From: Rhyacophila brunnea
Taxonomy: Eukaryota > Arthropoda > Insecta > Trichoptera > Rhyacophilidae
Direction of reading: 5' to 3'
Length of the DNA: 64,000 bases
NCBI GenBank assembly: GCA_022495005.1
Contig: JAGYXB010000160.1
Coordinates: 496,001 to 560,000, forward strand
Positions 11,657 through 23,135 of the stretch are shown here, piece after piece. Below the pieces are notes generated by a model. That model searched no databases and was not told the origin of the DNA. It saw only the letters and a program-made list of their open reading frames with translations. Each line of letters opens with the position of its first letter. The stretch's first letter is position 1. The translations under genes were made by a program, and so were the position numbers.

Positions 11657-11864
11657 AAGCATTAGCTAGATAAAATCTTGTAAAATTCGAAAAATTTAAT
11701 GACACCAATCCTATAAAGGCCATTGCCACTAGAATCAATGTCGACTTTTTTCGTAACCCTACCGCTACAGTCTTGCCGAATTTTAATTCATCGGACGAAA
11801 ATATTCATATTATATTTTGTTATAGGTATTTAACTCTTTTTTCATTTATTATTATAATAAGTCG

Positions 11865-12015
11865 TCCACATATTGTTTTTCAATGTGTGTATGAGTCAGA
11901 GTATGGACATAAATAGGTTGTACAAGTGGCTGATATCCATTTCTCGTAAAAACAAAATCTGTTAATACAAACCTCCACTCTGTGGGGGCCCATATTATGA
12001 TCCTATTAGGATCGG
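11865..12015 (+). mobile_element. SINE fragment (body and tail)
   Basis: It matches the body of the tRNA-derived SINE at 3405-3617 in the opposite orientation ('acatattgtttttcaatg', 'ccatttctcgtaaaaacaaa', '..gatcctattaggatcgg'). The tRNA-like head is missing. Confidence 0.75.
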
Positions 12016-12739
12016 ATATGGAGATAAAATTATAATTAAGATCATATTGTACAACATCGAATGTTACATTGCTACTCAATTAAAAAGCTATTTAAAATCA
12101 CTCACAAAAGCATTACAATGAATTTTAATTAAATAATTTCTTTTGATTTGAGAATTTAAGGATCATCGCAGTATACAGCTCTTACAAACCCGTGATCTTA
12201 AACTAAAAATTTACAGAATTTAAAGTGAAAAAAGTAGAATTAGTAACTTAGTTTGATTGTTGTAAGCGATGAGCGCCTTCCATGGATATTCGTAGATTCC
12301 TGCTGTTGAGGTCCCGTATGTTCCAGCTTCAGTCATCTTCCTACAGTTTCTTGGAAGAAGATCATAATTCCTATGCCTGATTACATTAGGTGGGGGGAAC
12401 ACTACCTACGGGAAATGGATACTTAATATCGCCGATCAATATGCTGACACGGGTTGAGTTGTTTATCCCCATAATCTCGTGATCACCAAAGGCGAAAGGG
12501 TCGCAGATTAAATGGATGACCCTTTGTATATGACTGAAGAAGATGCGCTTGTGACCTCCTCCTGATAGAAATACTAAAAATGAAATCAGTCTGTTATTGT
12601 AGAAGGGTCGTTATGTAGAAGGAAAGTATCCAAACTCTGCATCTATCTCCCGGGGCTCCGCGAGATCTGTTAGACGTTGGAGGCTACACGATAACTCGGA
12701 CCGCTTACCACTTGGGAAGAGAACTTTTTGTTGACTAAC
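12016..12739. other. No gene recognised
   Basis: No protein-like frame and no repeat that I could match elsewhere in the window. Confidence 0.45.
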
Positions 12740-12747
12740 CCTACCGA

Positions 12748-12970
12748 CAGCGCTCGAAATGGAAAATTTTACGAACCGGAGCGCTTGACAAAAATATTAT
12801 AGTTATTTAATTTTATATGTATTTTATAATATAAAAACTGTTATTTTTTTTTATATGGCCTATCTAGCTCAAATGGTCGAATAAGTTTTTCCACAAGAAG
12901 GAGCGATAGTTTTGGAGATTTTATGAACCGGAACGGCGCTCCGGTGCGTTCCGCTCCATTTCGAGCCCTG
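12748..12970. mobile_element. hAT-type MITE (223 bp)
   Basis: The ends are CAGCGCTCGAAATGGA and the inverted TCCATTTCGAGCCCTG. A perfect 8-bp duplication CCTACCGA lies at 12740-12747 and 12971-12978. The length and duplication fit a deletion derivative moved by a hAT transposase. Confidence 0.88.
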
Positions 12971-13009
12971 CCTACCGACGACAGGAAAGCTGTGATCAAA
13001 TTGAGATGC

Positions 13010-13430
13010 ATGTTACGTCACCGTCACGATGTTACGGCGACAAATTTAGTCTATGGTTTTATCATTTTGCAGAATATTTTGAACGATCACCACCTCTCTA
13101 AATTCAATTATAGAGAGTGCCAATGTATAAGTATTATTAATTATTCATGCTAATTTCAATTAATTTTAACAGTTTCTACGTGTTTGTACGTTAAGCTGAC
13201 TTGCGATATTATATCCATAAATAATATTTTGAACAGAACCCAACCTGGAGACCATTGACAATAGACAATATTCTTTTAGAAAATACATAGTGCCAACCGC
13301 TAAAAACAAAAACGTGATTTTGATAATATGATGCGAAAATGTGTAAACACGTAGAATAATATCATAAAAACGTTCAAAACGTCATGCAGGTGTCGATGCA
13401 GTGCGGTTCAACGTAAGGTGACCTCATTGT
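13010..13430. repeat. Dispersed ~430-bp repeat family A, copy 2
   Basis: Second copy of the repeat at 5150-5590, in the same orientation, with several small indels. Confidence 0.7.
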
Positions 13431-14304
13431 TGTTTTGGTGATTACGGCAGAAACATAGGCATAAACGCCAATAAAAACGACATTTTTTCCCGTAGCGGCA
13501 GCTATTTGTACTTAATATATAAATTCTATATGCACATACCTCAATATCTGATAGCAATTTCGAATAATTGTAGTAGGCAATGAATTTCTGAAGGTTTCTG
13601 CTTATGGTCGAATTTCTGCTGCAGTATAATATGCCCATTGAAATTGCATTGATATCTTGGGCAGTAGGATAGTTCAATGTAGGATAACACACTTATCTAA
13701 TTTCAATAAAATGATAACTACGTTGCATTTGGATCGAAAGAAAAAAGCTTATTTATTGCCCGCAACGTCAATGAAAAAAACGCCATTACTGCGTACCTAT
13801 TAGATATTTAAAAATGGAATACTTATTATGATTTTGACAGCTGTGCGATGAAAATCGTAAACAAAAGACATTCAAATCATGTACGCCCTCATAGAAAAGT
13901 AACTATAATAAAAAATAAAAAATTCGCATGCGCATTTCTTCAGTATAAAAACTCGTAGGAGTATAAACCCCCCCTCGCCAGAAAAAAAAGGATCTGGCCC
14001 ATTCCGAATTTTCACACAAACAAATACGGATCTCTGACAACGTATATGATTTTCTTTCAAAATATTTGCAATATAACTTAAATTTCCCTCATACTATGTT
14101 AATTTTTATGAATTTTACTGTATTTTATTGATTTTTTTTTCCAAAATCGAAACTTTTACGAATTGAATTCTGGCAATAATAGTAAACGATGGATATTTTT
14201 ATTTATTCTAAGCTTTAAAATATAAAGATGCAATTAACTATACTTAAATGTTTTTTTTTTTTTTAACTATATTTCATTAAAACCCATTTTTATCAAGATT
14301 TTTT
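13431..14304. other. No gene recognised
   Basis: AT-rich, without a convincing frame or a matched repeat. Confidence 0.45.
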
Positions 14305-14387
14305 CTAATATGTCTAAGAATACAAAAGTTGCAGAGTTAGTTTTTAAAATTCAATTACACCCTGACTTCTTATAATACCTATCTGTA
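14305..14387. repeat. Palindromic repeat family P, copy 2, left half
   Basis: It contains 'gttagtttttaaaattcaat' then 'taca..ctgac', the left part of family P. The other half resumes at 16466 ('cgcataattttagat'). The element at 14390-16464 therefore split this copy. Confidence 0.65.
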
Positions 14388-14389
14388 AA

Positions 14390-16464
14390 ATAAGGTAAAC
14401 GTACCAGTGGTTGACCATTTAAGAAAAAAATTCAACAAAAATAACGATTAACGTTTAGCATTACACCGAATGTTGGCAAAGCAAGTCTACTCAAAATGGA
14501 TCAAATGTCTTAATTAATATGACAAGACAAAAATTAAGAAAGGGTCTGTTACAAAAAAAATTGTGTTCAATTTTTCAAGACCATGTTTTTGTTCCAGTAG
14601 TTGACCATCCAAAAAATTGAAAGTTCCAGTAGTTGACCACTATATGTTTCAGTAGTTGACCATGTCTAATCAGGGGTTCCAGTAGTTGACCACTATATTT
14701 TTCAGTAGTTGACCATGTCTAATCAGAAGGCTTTATGGCAAATCTGTCATCAGAGTTGCCTCAGGGCTTCCTGTCAGACCACTCTAGCCCATAGCTACTT
14801 GAATCAACTTGGTAGCAATGGGCGGTTCAGTAACAATTTACATAGGAGAGGATTTTGTTTGACAGCCAATCATCAGCTTTGTTTGGGTAACAAAAGGTGC
14901 AAAATTAGTTATTTCAAACTAAAAATACAAAAATATATTTATTTTAGCAACTAAGTACATACATACTACATAGTAACGCATAGGCTCAGTACTTACCAAA
15001 ATAAAACTTAACATAAAAATCCTTAGATATTCCAAATAAAGTCCAATTCCGGAACTAAATAAACATTACGAGTTTTGCTTACTTATGTCGGGTCATTTAT
15101 GTGGGATACTACAGCCTTCCATTCATGGCTAAGTACATCGGATCGCTCTGGCCATTTCCATAGTCTCCCGCACTTTTGCATCGATGAAATAGTAGTTTTT
15201 ACTTTAGAAATATGGACGATTTTCCCCGGGAAGTATTATAATATAATGTTCATTAATGATTTTCATAACGGGCAGCCATCGAGTTTTAGGCTTAAAGCTT
15301 TCATCACTAGACTTATGCCATTCACTTTCCGCTGAGTCTGAAATTTCAACACTTGGGTTAGAAGACTCGGAAGAAAAACGCATTTTCTTGTCTCTGTTAC
15401 AGCTTAACGGCTCCATGGACAAAGTCCACATTTTCGGAAATGTCTTGAGGAATTCTTTTGTACTTGTAGAGGACTGTCGTTGTTTTGACAGCCCCACCGA
15501 CACTCCCTGTTACTATGACGGTTATGCATTCTTTATCGTCGGCATTTATCTGCTGGTACACTGTCTTGATTCCTTTTTTGGCTAAGACCCTGCTCCCCTA
15601 GGGGCGGCAGGTTATATGAAAGTATGGTGAAGCAGGCAGGTTATATAAAAAAGTATGGTGAGGTAGGCTGATAAACAATTTGCGGCAAAACTAACGTTAA
15701 CATTAACATTAATTATATGGGTACGTTATAATGACCAAAGTAAATCCTCCGTCATGCCCTGCATTTTTTTTTATCGCGTCGCTATTTCTCGTAAGTTGTC
15801 GGCTATTGTTGGCCTGCTTCATTCAGTTGCTATATATTCAGGGCTATAATTCAAGAAATTTTTGTTTTCCGAAGAAAAAATACACAAACCAAAAAAAAAA
15901 AGTTGACGCCTAGGTCATCTACTGGACAGAACCACCCTAGACACTTCTAATTAATAAATAATCATCGTTCCATACTTATGAATGTAAAAATTGTTCAAAA
16001 CTAAGTGAAATAATTTTATTTAATTTATCTAGTAGTTGACCACCCTGGTCAACTACTGAAAAAGTATTAAAAAAAGTTTGAGTAGTTGACCCCCCCACAA
16101 ACTTGCTTCCTTGTAAATATAACTTAAAAATTACAAATGATATCGATACTTCAATATTATGACTGCCCGTAATGCATTAACTTGATATTATGAAGTCAAA
16201 AACATTAAATTGCTATATGCTTACATCCACTGATATCCTTAACAATTTACTTAAAAAATTAAAAATAAAATGCTTACGGCGTGATGTGTTGTTTTCAAAT
16301 AGCTGCTATGACGCTCCTATGACATATGGTGATGTGTTAGTTTCTCAATCCGACCACAGATGGCTTCACTTGTCTCAACTTTACAATTTAGAGCAATCCC
16401 GTGTCTGTTTCTTATTTTGGGCATTTTATTGAAAAAAGGTCAACTACTGGTACATTTACCTTAT
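14390..16464. mobile_element. ~2.1-kb pogo-like DNA transposon, degraded
   Basis: The inverted ends are ATAAGGTAAAYGTACCAGTR followed by GTTGACC (14390 rightward; 16464 leftward). The 12-mer CAGTAGTTGACC recurs at least seven times just inside the ends (14595-14715 and 16030-16100 among them), a clear subterminal repeat array. The middle keeps a decayed minus-strand transposase fragment. It is inserted in a copy of repeat P. Confidence 0.75.
15100..15600 (-). pseudogene. pogo/CENP-B-like transposase remnant
   Basis: Read on the minus strand from about 15590, the peptide includes KGIKTVYQQINADDKECITV followed by IVTGSVGGAVK and YKYKR.P. This resembles the region before the second catalytic Asp in pogo-like (DDE_1) transposases of insects. 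Two further frames downstream look related, so there are at least two frameshifts. No intact catalytic triad can be read. The family call rests on recalled motif patterns, so I am only moderately sure. Confidence 0.55.
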
Positions 16465-16465
16465 C

Positions 16466-16530
16466 TAATATTATGTGCGGTTTAATCGCATAATTTTAGA
16501 TGTTTTATAAATAAACCTATATTTTTTCAC
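16466..16530. repeat. Palindromic repeat family P, copy 2, right half
   Basis: 'taatcgcataattttagatg' followed by 'ttttataaataa' matches the centre and right side of family P. See 14305-14387. Confidence 0.6.
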
Positions 16531-16619
16531 TAGTATCCATTGTTTTTAATATTTTTTTTTATTCAATGATAGGTAGGTAAAGACTTCGCCATAATTTTAT
16601 TTTAGGTATGGTTCAATAT

Positions 16620-16690
16620 TGAAGCTTACCTCCACGCTGCGGAGGCCCATAAATCATATCATATTATGATCTTATTAGGATCGGACATTG
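16620..16690 (+). mobile_element. SINE 3' fragment
   Basis: 'cttacctccacgctgcggag' then 'gcccata' and 'gatcttattaggatcgg' match the tail of the SINE at 3405-3617, in the opposite orientation. The body and head are absent. Confidence 0.65.
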
Positions 16691-17214
16691 TAAAAAGAAA
16701 ATTAAAAGAAATCTTGAACAAACAAACATATATCACCATCCGGATAAGTGCTTTTCTAATTACGCTTACATATTAATAATTTATTTTGTCGTACTTGTGA
16801 TTGCCGTCATGCCAAGTTAGTCCGGTCGTCAGCCCATATAAACTTAGAATTACCTCAATAATAATATGTAGGGAGACAGATGTTATTTTTATGACCGATT
16901 CTGACTCAGTTTTTTATCAGAATCTGCCAGCTGCTACTTTGGCATCCATAGATAAAACCACCATCTTGAAAAATAAGTGGCCAAAATGTAATTTGGATTA
17001 TATTTCATTACTCATTCATTTCATTAAACATAATATCTGTACCTCAGAGGCAGACGGATGCAACTCCATTTTTGGGGGAAATGAGATTTTTAAGAATCGT
17101 CATGCTAAAGGCTTTATTTATTAGAGGCAGAGAGATGAAAGTCCTAGTTGCTATAAGGCATAGCATAAAGATGCAAATGCCATACCTACCTTAGAAGCAG
17201 AAGGATGCAAATCC

Positions 17215-18690
17215 AATAATCCATTAAGATAAAATTCTCTCAAACCGTCTGCAATATGTACTAGACGAGAACCAGCCAGGAGAACAAGCTTTAGAGGAGG
17301 ATACAGCACTATGGACCATATCAAGTCATCAGAGAAATCAGAGCGGTAACAGGAATACAAGCTGCCGCTATCCATGGGTTTTATAGACTATGAGAAAGCG
17401 TTAGATTCCATAAAGAAATTTTCAATACTCAATGCACTCCGAAATCAAGGAATCCCCGGGAGCTATATACATATTTTCAACAATATAATATACAGTAGCG
17501 CAACAACATCTCCATAAGCCATCGCGTATTTCCTATCAGCAAAGGAGTCCGATAAGGTGATACAATCTCACCTAAACTATTTACAGCTACCCTTGAAGAC
17601 TTATTCAGGCAACTTGACTGGAATGACAAGGGTCCCCATAAATGGAGAAAACGTGAGTCATCTGTGCTTTGCCGATGACAATACATAGTAGTTTGCAAGA
17701 CTCAGAAGACCTCCAAAGCAGAATGCAGGAACTAGTTGAAGTAAGCAACAAAGTAGGCTTGAAAATAAATGTATCAAAGAATAAAGTCATGCTCAACTGC
17801 TTTGCGGGCCAAAAAGAGATCCTCATCAATGGAATTCAGCTCGAACAGGTGAAAAACTACATCTATCTGACACAACAAGTGTTTATAGATGGATGTATAT
17901 TTAATGAAATTGTTCGCAGAGTAGAGCTAGGCTGGAGTGCTTTTGGCCGCCTGAATAATTTCTTCAAAAATGACCTCCCACTGTGGCTAAAGCGCAAAGT
18001 GTTCAACCAGTGTGTGCTTCCCGTAATCACATGCGTGTGAAACATTGACCCTAAGTAAAAGAGAGATCCAGAAACTTAGAGTAGCACAACGTGATATGAA
18101 AAGGTGCATGCTGGGCATAACGTAAAAGGACAAAAAGAGGAATGAGAAGATAAGGAAACAGACAAGGATTTATGATGTGAGAGAGTTTGCTAAAAACCTC
18201 AAATGGAAATGGGCTGGACACATAGCTCGAAGAAACGACAATCTTTGGACAAATTTAGTCATCCAGTGGCATGGCCCCCATATCCTGAAGCGGGCCCCTA
18301 AGCAAGGATCTTTGGCGGGCCCCCTACCTATCGCTAACGATAAAGGCAGTGTGACGCTCGACAGTAGCGTTTTCCAATTTGTGATGTATGTATATCTCAC
18401 TTATTTGGTCGACTCGCCACACCAGGCCCCTCCTGAGCTCGGGCTTCCAGGCTACAGCCCTATCAGCCCCCCCCCCCTTTGTGGGGGCCATATCCTGTGG
18501 TATCCAAGAGGTACAAAACGTCCGCAAGGTAGACCTAGAGGCCGCTGGATCGATGAAATGATAAAGTTCTCCGGAAGTACTTGGCAACGCAACGCACAGG
18601 AACGAGAGAAGTGGAATCAGCTTGGAGATTAGCGAGGCTTTGATCCAGCAGTGAATAGATTCAGGCTGATGATGATGATGATGACCTACC
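17215..18690 (+). pseudogene. RTE-like LINE, degraded reverse transcriptase
   Basis: Fragments in several frames read as a non-LTR reverse transcriptase. Near 17270 there is 'SFRGGYSTMDHI', then 'FIDYEKALDSI', 'KGVR.GDTISPKLFTATLED', and a catalytic-box remnant 'CFADDN' near 17670. A cleaner stretch at 17690-18040 covers 'KVGLKINVSKNKVML'. Further on come 'WKWAGHIARR' and 'GRPRGRWIDEMIKF', ending with a stop near 18632 and a (GAT)n tail at 18672-18690. There are several stops and frameshifts. A family G MITE interrupts the 3' part at 18270-18492. The RTE clade is inferred from remembered motifs. Confidence 0.8.
18270..18492 (+). mobile_element. hAT-like MITE, family G, copy 3 (inside LINE)
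   Basis: This 223-bp copy starts CATGGCCCCCATATCCTGAA and ends TTTGTGGGGGCCATA. The flanks TCCAGTGG (18262-18269) and TCCTGTGG (18493-18500) form an 8-bp duplication with one mismatch. Removing the element joins '..LVIQW' to 'YPRGTKRP', the expected LINE reading, so the insertion site is well defined. Confidence 0.88.
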
Positions 18691-19213
18691 TACCCATGAT
18701 GATGATTGTACCTATCTAATTTATCTACTCATCTATCTCTTTTTTTATGTAATACTGTTATATTTATATATCTTTGTTTCTAAATGTCATGTTGTGAACG
18801 TCTTAAACTTATAATTTGTAATGTCCACGATATGTTAAAAAAAAATGAAATTAAAAAAAAATGTGTTTTGCTTTGTTACAATAATACCTATATTTTTTTT
18901 AAATTTATAAATTGTTTTATTTTGGCTAGGTAAATAAGATACAATTCCACATTAACAAAATATGTTTAGAGGCAGAAGGATGCAAATCCACACTACGTTT
19001 TTTATTTTATTTTTTTTAGATATAAAATTGTATTATATTTATTCCTTTCTTACATATTCCAGAAGTACTTTAATTGAACTAGAATACAAAAAATAATGAT
19101 CATTCTATGTATATTTTCTTGGAAGTTATGAGTATTCATTTAAAATAAAATTTTTTGGCTCTCCTGAACAATTGGGTATTTGGCACTTGCATCTGTCTGC
19201 CTCTGAGGTACAG

Positions 19214-19943
19214 AATTTAGTACAGAGGTACGAAAATAAAAATCGATGAATTCTACAATTCTACACAAACCGACCATATTTTATTTTACCACGTTTTTAT
19301 TAGCTCGTATTCTTGTTTGTCCAAGATTTGTATTGGACGATTGAAGATTTTTAACTAACTTCCCGACTAGCTAGACATTTGAAACTTTTAGAATATATCA
19401 GAACACGACGACAATGTATTCTTTTAATACTTTTAGCCATCTTTAAGCAGAATTGAATTCATTTTCAGTTAATTCTGTTTTGTATAGAAAGTTATCTCGG
19501 AAAAAATTCGTAAAAAGTAAAACACTATTATTGGTTGCTAAGGGGGTCCTAGGAACCAAATTATTAATATATAGGTGCGTTACTATGGAAATTAATAATG
19601 ACATTTCAGTATTCTATATTTATTCAGTATTTCTAGCAAGTACAAAAAAAGGTATTTATTAATAAGATAGAATTGTCAAGTTTATATGATTCAACAGAAA
19701 ATTTAAAAATGTGGTATATAAAAAGTTCTTTTTATCTTGTAATTATTTTTAGTAAATTTGATGGTTTTATGATTTTTTAATGTTTAGAGAGAATTTATTA
19801 AAATTAATTTCAATGATAAATATAACTATAAAATAATATGTACTAACACGCACATTTTATAACATTGATACTTAAAGCACTTCAAGTATGAATTTTCAAT
19901 ACATTGTATTCATTTGCAATTTTTATATTTCGTCGCTTTATCC
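19214..19943. other. No gene recognised
   Basis: AT-rich, with no convincing frame or matched repeat. Confidence 0.45.
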
Positions 19944-19951
19944 CAGTAGAG

Positions 19952-20546
19952 CAGTGGTTCCCAAAGTTGACTGGACTCCGACCCATCTAACAACAATTTC
20001 CAATCTTGGGACCCACCTCTTAGCTGTCTTAGAGAAAAACGGGCATAAATATTGGTAATGCTCAGATTCCCTAGTGGCGAGTCGTGGAACTACTTAATGC
20101 TGTCTTATTTGTTCTAATTGAAATAAAAAAAATATTTTTTGTAAGTGTTACCAATATGAATGAAAGACTGTTGAAATAAGAAACAAAACTTAAATAAAAA
20201 AACATTATTACTTAAATACCTACACCTGCAAGGTTTTTTTACAAAGTTATTTCAATGTGAAGGATGCATTTGTTTCTTATTTTTCTTCATTACAGTGACA
20301 ATCACAGTGAGTTTGATAATATATCCAATTTATTTTGGTATTTAGTTTTATTGTTAACCATAGCCAAAAATACAACCTCAAATAGATATGAGGTAGTAAA
20401 GAGGAGGAGGAATTATAAATAGCTGAATGAAATATCAAATTTATCACTTCCTATTTTTTTTAATTCATGTATACAGTGGCGAGGGCCCACTCAATATTCG
20501 CTCGCGACCCACTGGTGGGTCGCGACCAATAGTTTGGGAAACCATG
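19952..20546. mobile_element. hAT-type MITE (595 bp)
   Basis: The ends are CAGTGGTTCCCAAAG and the inverted TTTGGGAAACCATG. A perfect 8-bp duplication CAGTAGAG lies at 19944-19951 and 20547-20554. Near the right end the palindrome 'cgcgacccactggtgggtcgcg' follows 'tattcgct'. It is non-coding. Confidence 0.9.
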
Positions 20547-20604
20547 CAGTAGAGTATTCTTCTCAAAAGACTAATTCTCTGCAGACGGTATCTTTGCTGT
20601 AGAA

Positions 20605-21373
20605 CATGGGTGGCCAACCTTTTCAGCAGCCGGGCCAGATTCTAAAAATTAGATTTCCTACAGGGCCGCACAACCGATTTTTTTTATTATACAAAAAAAA
20701 GAAATATATATTATATATATTAATAAAATAAAACAAAAATGAGAATCAAACATATTTATCAGATTAGACTTGTTTTAAATAATAAAAAATAAACCAAATT
20801 TTATATAAATAATAAATTTTAGTGAGAAGTTTGATTTTGTGTGGCAGAACTAAGTGCATCAATATCGATATCGAGTGAGGTTGTTCCTACACGCAAACAG
20901 TTTTCCCAATGCACATCAGTGATTCGTGTTCTCACTCGGAATTTGATATGCTTCATTCGACCTTAAAGGTGTTCACTTGTGTAAGTGTTTCCAAATAGCG
21001 AAGTCATCATTAGAGCATATTATTTGTAAAATGCAGGATATTTCTCCTTGTCCAAATATGCTTTGTAAAACTCTTCCAAACCAACCTGATGGAATTTCCC
21101 CTTTAATGTTCATCGCAACATATTTCACAATATTCCATTTGTAAAAAATTTCCTGGTAATAAACTCACGTCTACGGAGAATGGCGTTCCAAATGCAGCAA
21201 AAACCACACGGTGCTTTTTAAAATCTTGAGCCAATATCGAATCTCAATTTGCGTAATTAACACATCTAGGGGCAGCATTTGATATTATTTTTATTTTCTC
21301 ACTGCTCCACGGGCCACAAGTTGACACCCAGTGGGCCACATGCGGCCCGCGGGCTGTGGGTTGGCCACCCATG
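20605..21373. mobile_element. hAT-type MITE (769 bp)
   Basis: The ends are CATGGGTGGCCAACC and the exact inverted GGTTGGCCACCCATG. A perfect 8-bp duplication CTGTAGAA lies at 20597-20604 and 21374-21381. A subterminal 'gggcc.ca' motif is found at both ends ('ccgggccag', 'gggccacatgcgg'). The inside is AT-rich with no transposase domain that I can read. Confidence 0.9.
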
Positions 21374-21829
21374 CTGTAGAAGTAACCTTTTCATAGTGTC
21401 TATGTGTATTCCAACTTCGGTTTTTCCATAATGAATAATTATTATCTTTTTTCCATACGTGTTAATTAATGTATTGATATGTAAATAGTGGGTATCTTTA
21501 TATCTTCCAACCAGAAAACACTTCGGATTTTCTACTTAGGTGGGTACCTATTTCTTTACTTAATATTTGTATTCAGATTTACAAGAGAACTAACAAAATT
21601 TTAGTTCAATGTGAATTTGCCATTAGTGATGTGTATAGTACCTGAAGATGTCGAAAAGACAAAACCAGGTCGAAAAAATTACTCAAATAGAATTGTATAA
21701 AACTTAAGTACATAAATTAGATTTTTTAAATATATTGTTTAGCTAGTCGTGGCACTTAATAATGTCTTTTCGTGGAATAAAATATGTTTGCGGTACTAAA
21801 CCTTTAGAAGTAATGGAATTCAGCGAGTG

Positions 21830-22010
21830 GACCAAGCAGGCCCTCATCACAATGTGAGTGAAGAGGCGACGATGAGCTTGGCTCGGCCGCGTGCTGCAGA
21901 TACCTTAAGAGAATTTCACCCTGGCTTTCCTGTTGTTCAACCCACCGAATTCTAGCGTCCTGGAAGGCTGCTAAATACCATCCACAGAGTGTATACATAG
22001 AAGTTACGGG
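21830..22010 (+). mobile_element. LINE 3'-region fragment (weak)
   Basis: 'gtgaagaggcgacgatgagc' then 'ttggctcgg..gtgctg' resembles 31968-32010 and the '..RRRWTWLGHVL'-type motif near the end of RTE/jockey-like ORFs. It is short and frame-broken. Confidence 0.4.
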
Positions 22011-22059
22011 ATACTGGGATGACCTACGATGATACAAGAATACTGGCGAGCGACTGGGA

Positions 22060-22400
22060 TACTTAAGAGGGCTCGCACATCAGAACTCGCCGCATGCGTC
22101 TTACGACGAATTCGTCGATGTGACGTCATCGTAAACCAAGAAACAAACGTTATCAAATGGAGCTTCGCAGATTGGCCGATGCAACTGCAACTCTGCGACC
22201 CTGCGACATTCGTCTAGTTGCATTGGCCAAAGCCTGCATGTCGATGTCCGGCCAATATCGACTCCGCGCATGCACACAGCTGCAGAATCGGGCGAATCGG
22301 CCATTTCTCTCCAGACTGTCGCTGCGTTTGGTAGAGCTAGAGCTAGCAGCGCTAGGCAGATGTGCGAGGTTGTGATCGTGCAACATTCGCCGGCAGTCTC
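22060..22400. other. GC-rich block with short inverted ends
   Basis: It is much richer in G, C and CpG than its surroundings, and several frames are open, which GC-rich DNA alone can cause. GGCTCGCACATCAG near 22069 is mirrored by 'cagatgtgcgag' near 22361, so it may be a small MITE. I cannot assign it, and the overlapping frames show no recognisable protein. Confidence 0.35.
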
Positions 22401-23060
22401 GAAGGTTTTAATTTATGGCCGTCAGGCACACAAGGCGAGTTGTGATGTGCGAGCCGGCTAAAGGTGCCGTGTGGTGTCCATGTATTCTGAGGAAAGAACA
22501 TGGCCCACACATCCTGAAGCAGGCCCCCGAACCTATCCCTAAGGATAAAGGCAGTGTGGTGTTCTACAGTAGTGTTTCCCAAATGACATACCCGCGGAAC
22601 TCCAGGGTTCCGTGTAAAATAAAGGATATAATGTATATTTTTAGCGATTTTAGGTATTTTTAAATAAATACGCTTGAGTTGTCGGCACTCAGCATCATAT
22701 TTTGAAGCTCTGATCGCAACCCTCTTTTGTGATAGCTAAGTAACATGTCAACCTTCGCCATGTTGGATAAACAGTTATTTTTATTAGTCAGGAAACACAC
22801 TAAAAGTAATTATAAAATAAAATTCTATTTGTCTAATTTTTTTTACTATTAGAGCAAATTTGTGGTGTGTGTATATCTCGCTTAACTGGTTGACCTACCA
22901 TGCCGGGCCTCTCCTAAGCCTGGGCCTCCAGGCTAGAGCCCTGTCAGCCCCCCCCCCCCTTGTGGGGGCCATGGCGGATAGTATAAGTTTACTCTCTTTA
23001 TAGGTTTATCATCGTTCAATCGAAAAGAAGAAGAAAATAAATACAATAAAATATCATCTG
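22401..23060 (+). mobile_element. LINE 3' end with GAA tail, split by a MITE
   Basis: 'aaaggtgccgtgtggtgtcc' (22460-22480) and, past the MITE, 'ttcaatcgaaaagaagaaga' (23015-23035) together match the undisturbed tail at 42640-42690. The family G copy at 22499-22973 therefore interrupts a LINE 3' end. Confidence 0.6.
22499..22973 (+). mobile_element. hAT-like MITE, family G, copy 4
   Basis: A full-length copy of about 475 bp. It starts CATGGCCCACACATCCTGAA and ends in a C run followed by TTGTGGGGGCCATG. The interior has the same order of motifs as copies 1 and 2 (in copy 1, reversed). No target duplication is clear. Confidence 0.8.
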
Positions 23061-23135
23061 CATTGTCATAAGAATCTTTATTCATTTTACGTCTGGTATC
23101 TAAAACATTTCTCTCTATTATTTAATGTTAAAAAA

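Larger units (their letters stand above)
17037..19213. mobile_element. TIR transposon (27-bp ends) carrying a LINE insertion
   Basis: The ends 17037-17063 and 19187-19213 are inverted with one mismatch and start CTGTACCTCAGAGGCAGAC. The subterminal motif GAGGCAGAAGGATGCAAATC, or variants of it, recurs near 17122, 17187 and 18968. An RTE-like LINE fills the middle, so the original element was much shorter. No target duplication is clear. Confidence 0.6.

Noticed and set aside
18177..18632. 151-codon frame as one protein
   Set aside because: The frame runs through a MITE inserted in a LINE; only its two ends are LINE-derived.
21640..21700. 'cctgaagatgtcgaaaagac..aggtcgaaa' as a Penelope-like 3' signature
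   Set aside because: It is suggestive, but too short and with no other part of such an element nearby.
22029..22663. Several overlapping frames near 22.1-22.6 kb
   Set aside because: They lie in a GC-rich block, a LINE tail and a family G MITE; no protein similarity is apparent.
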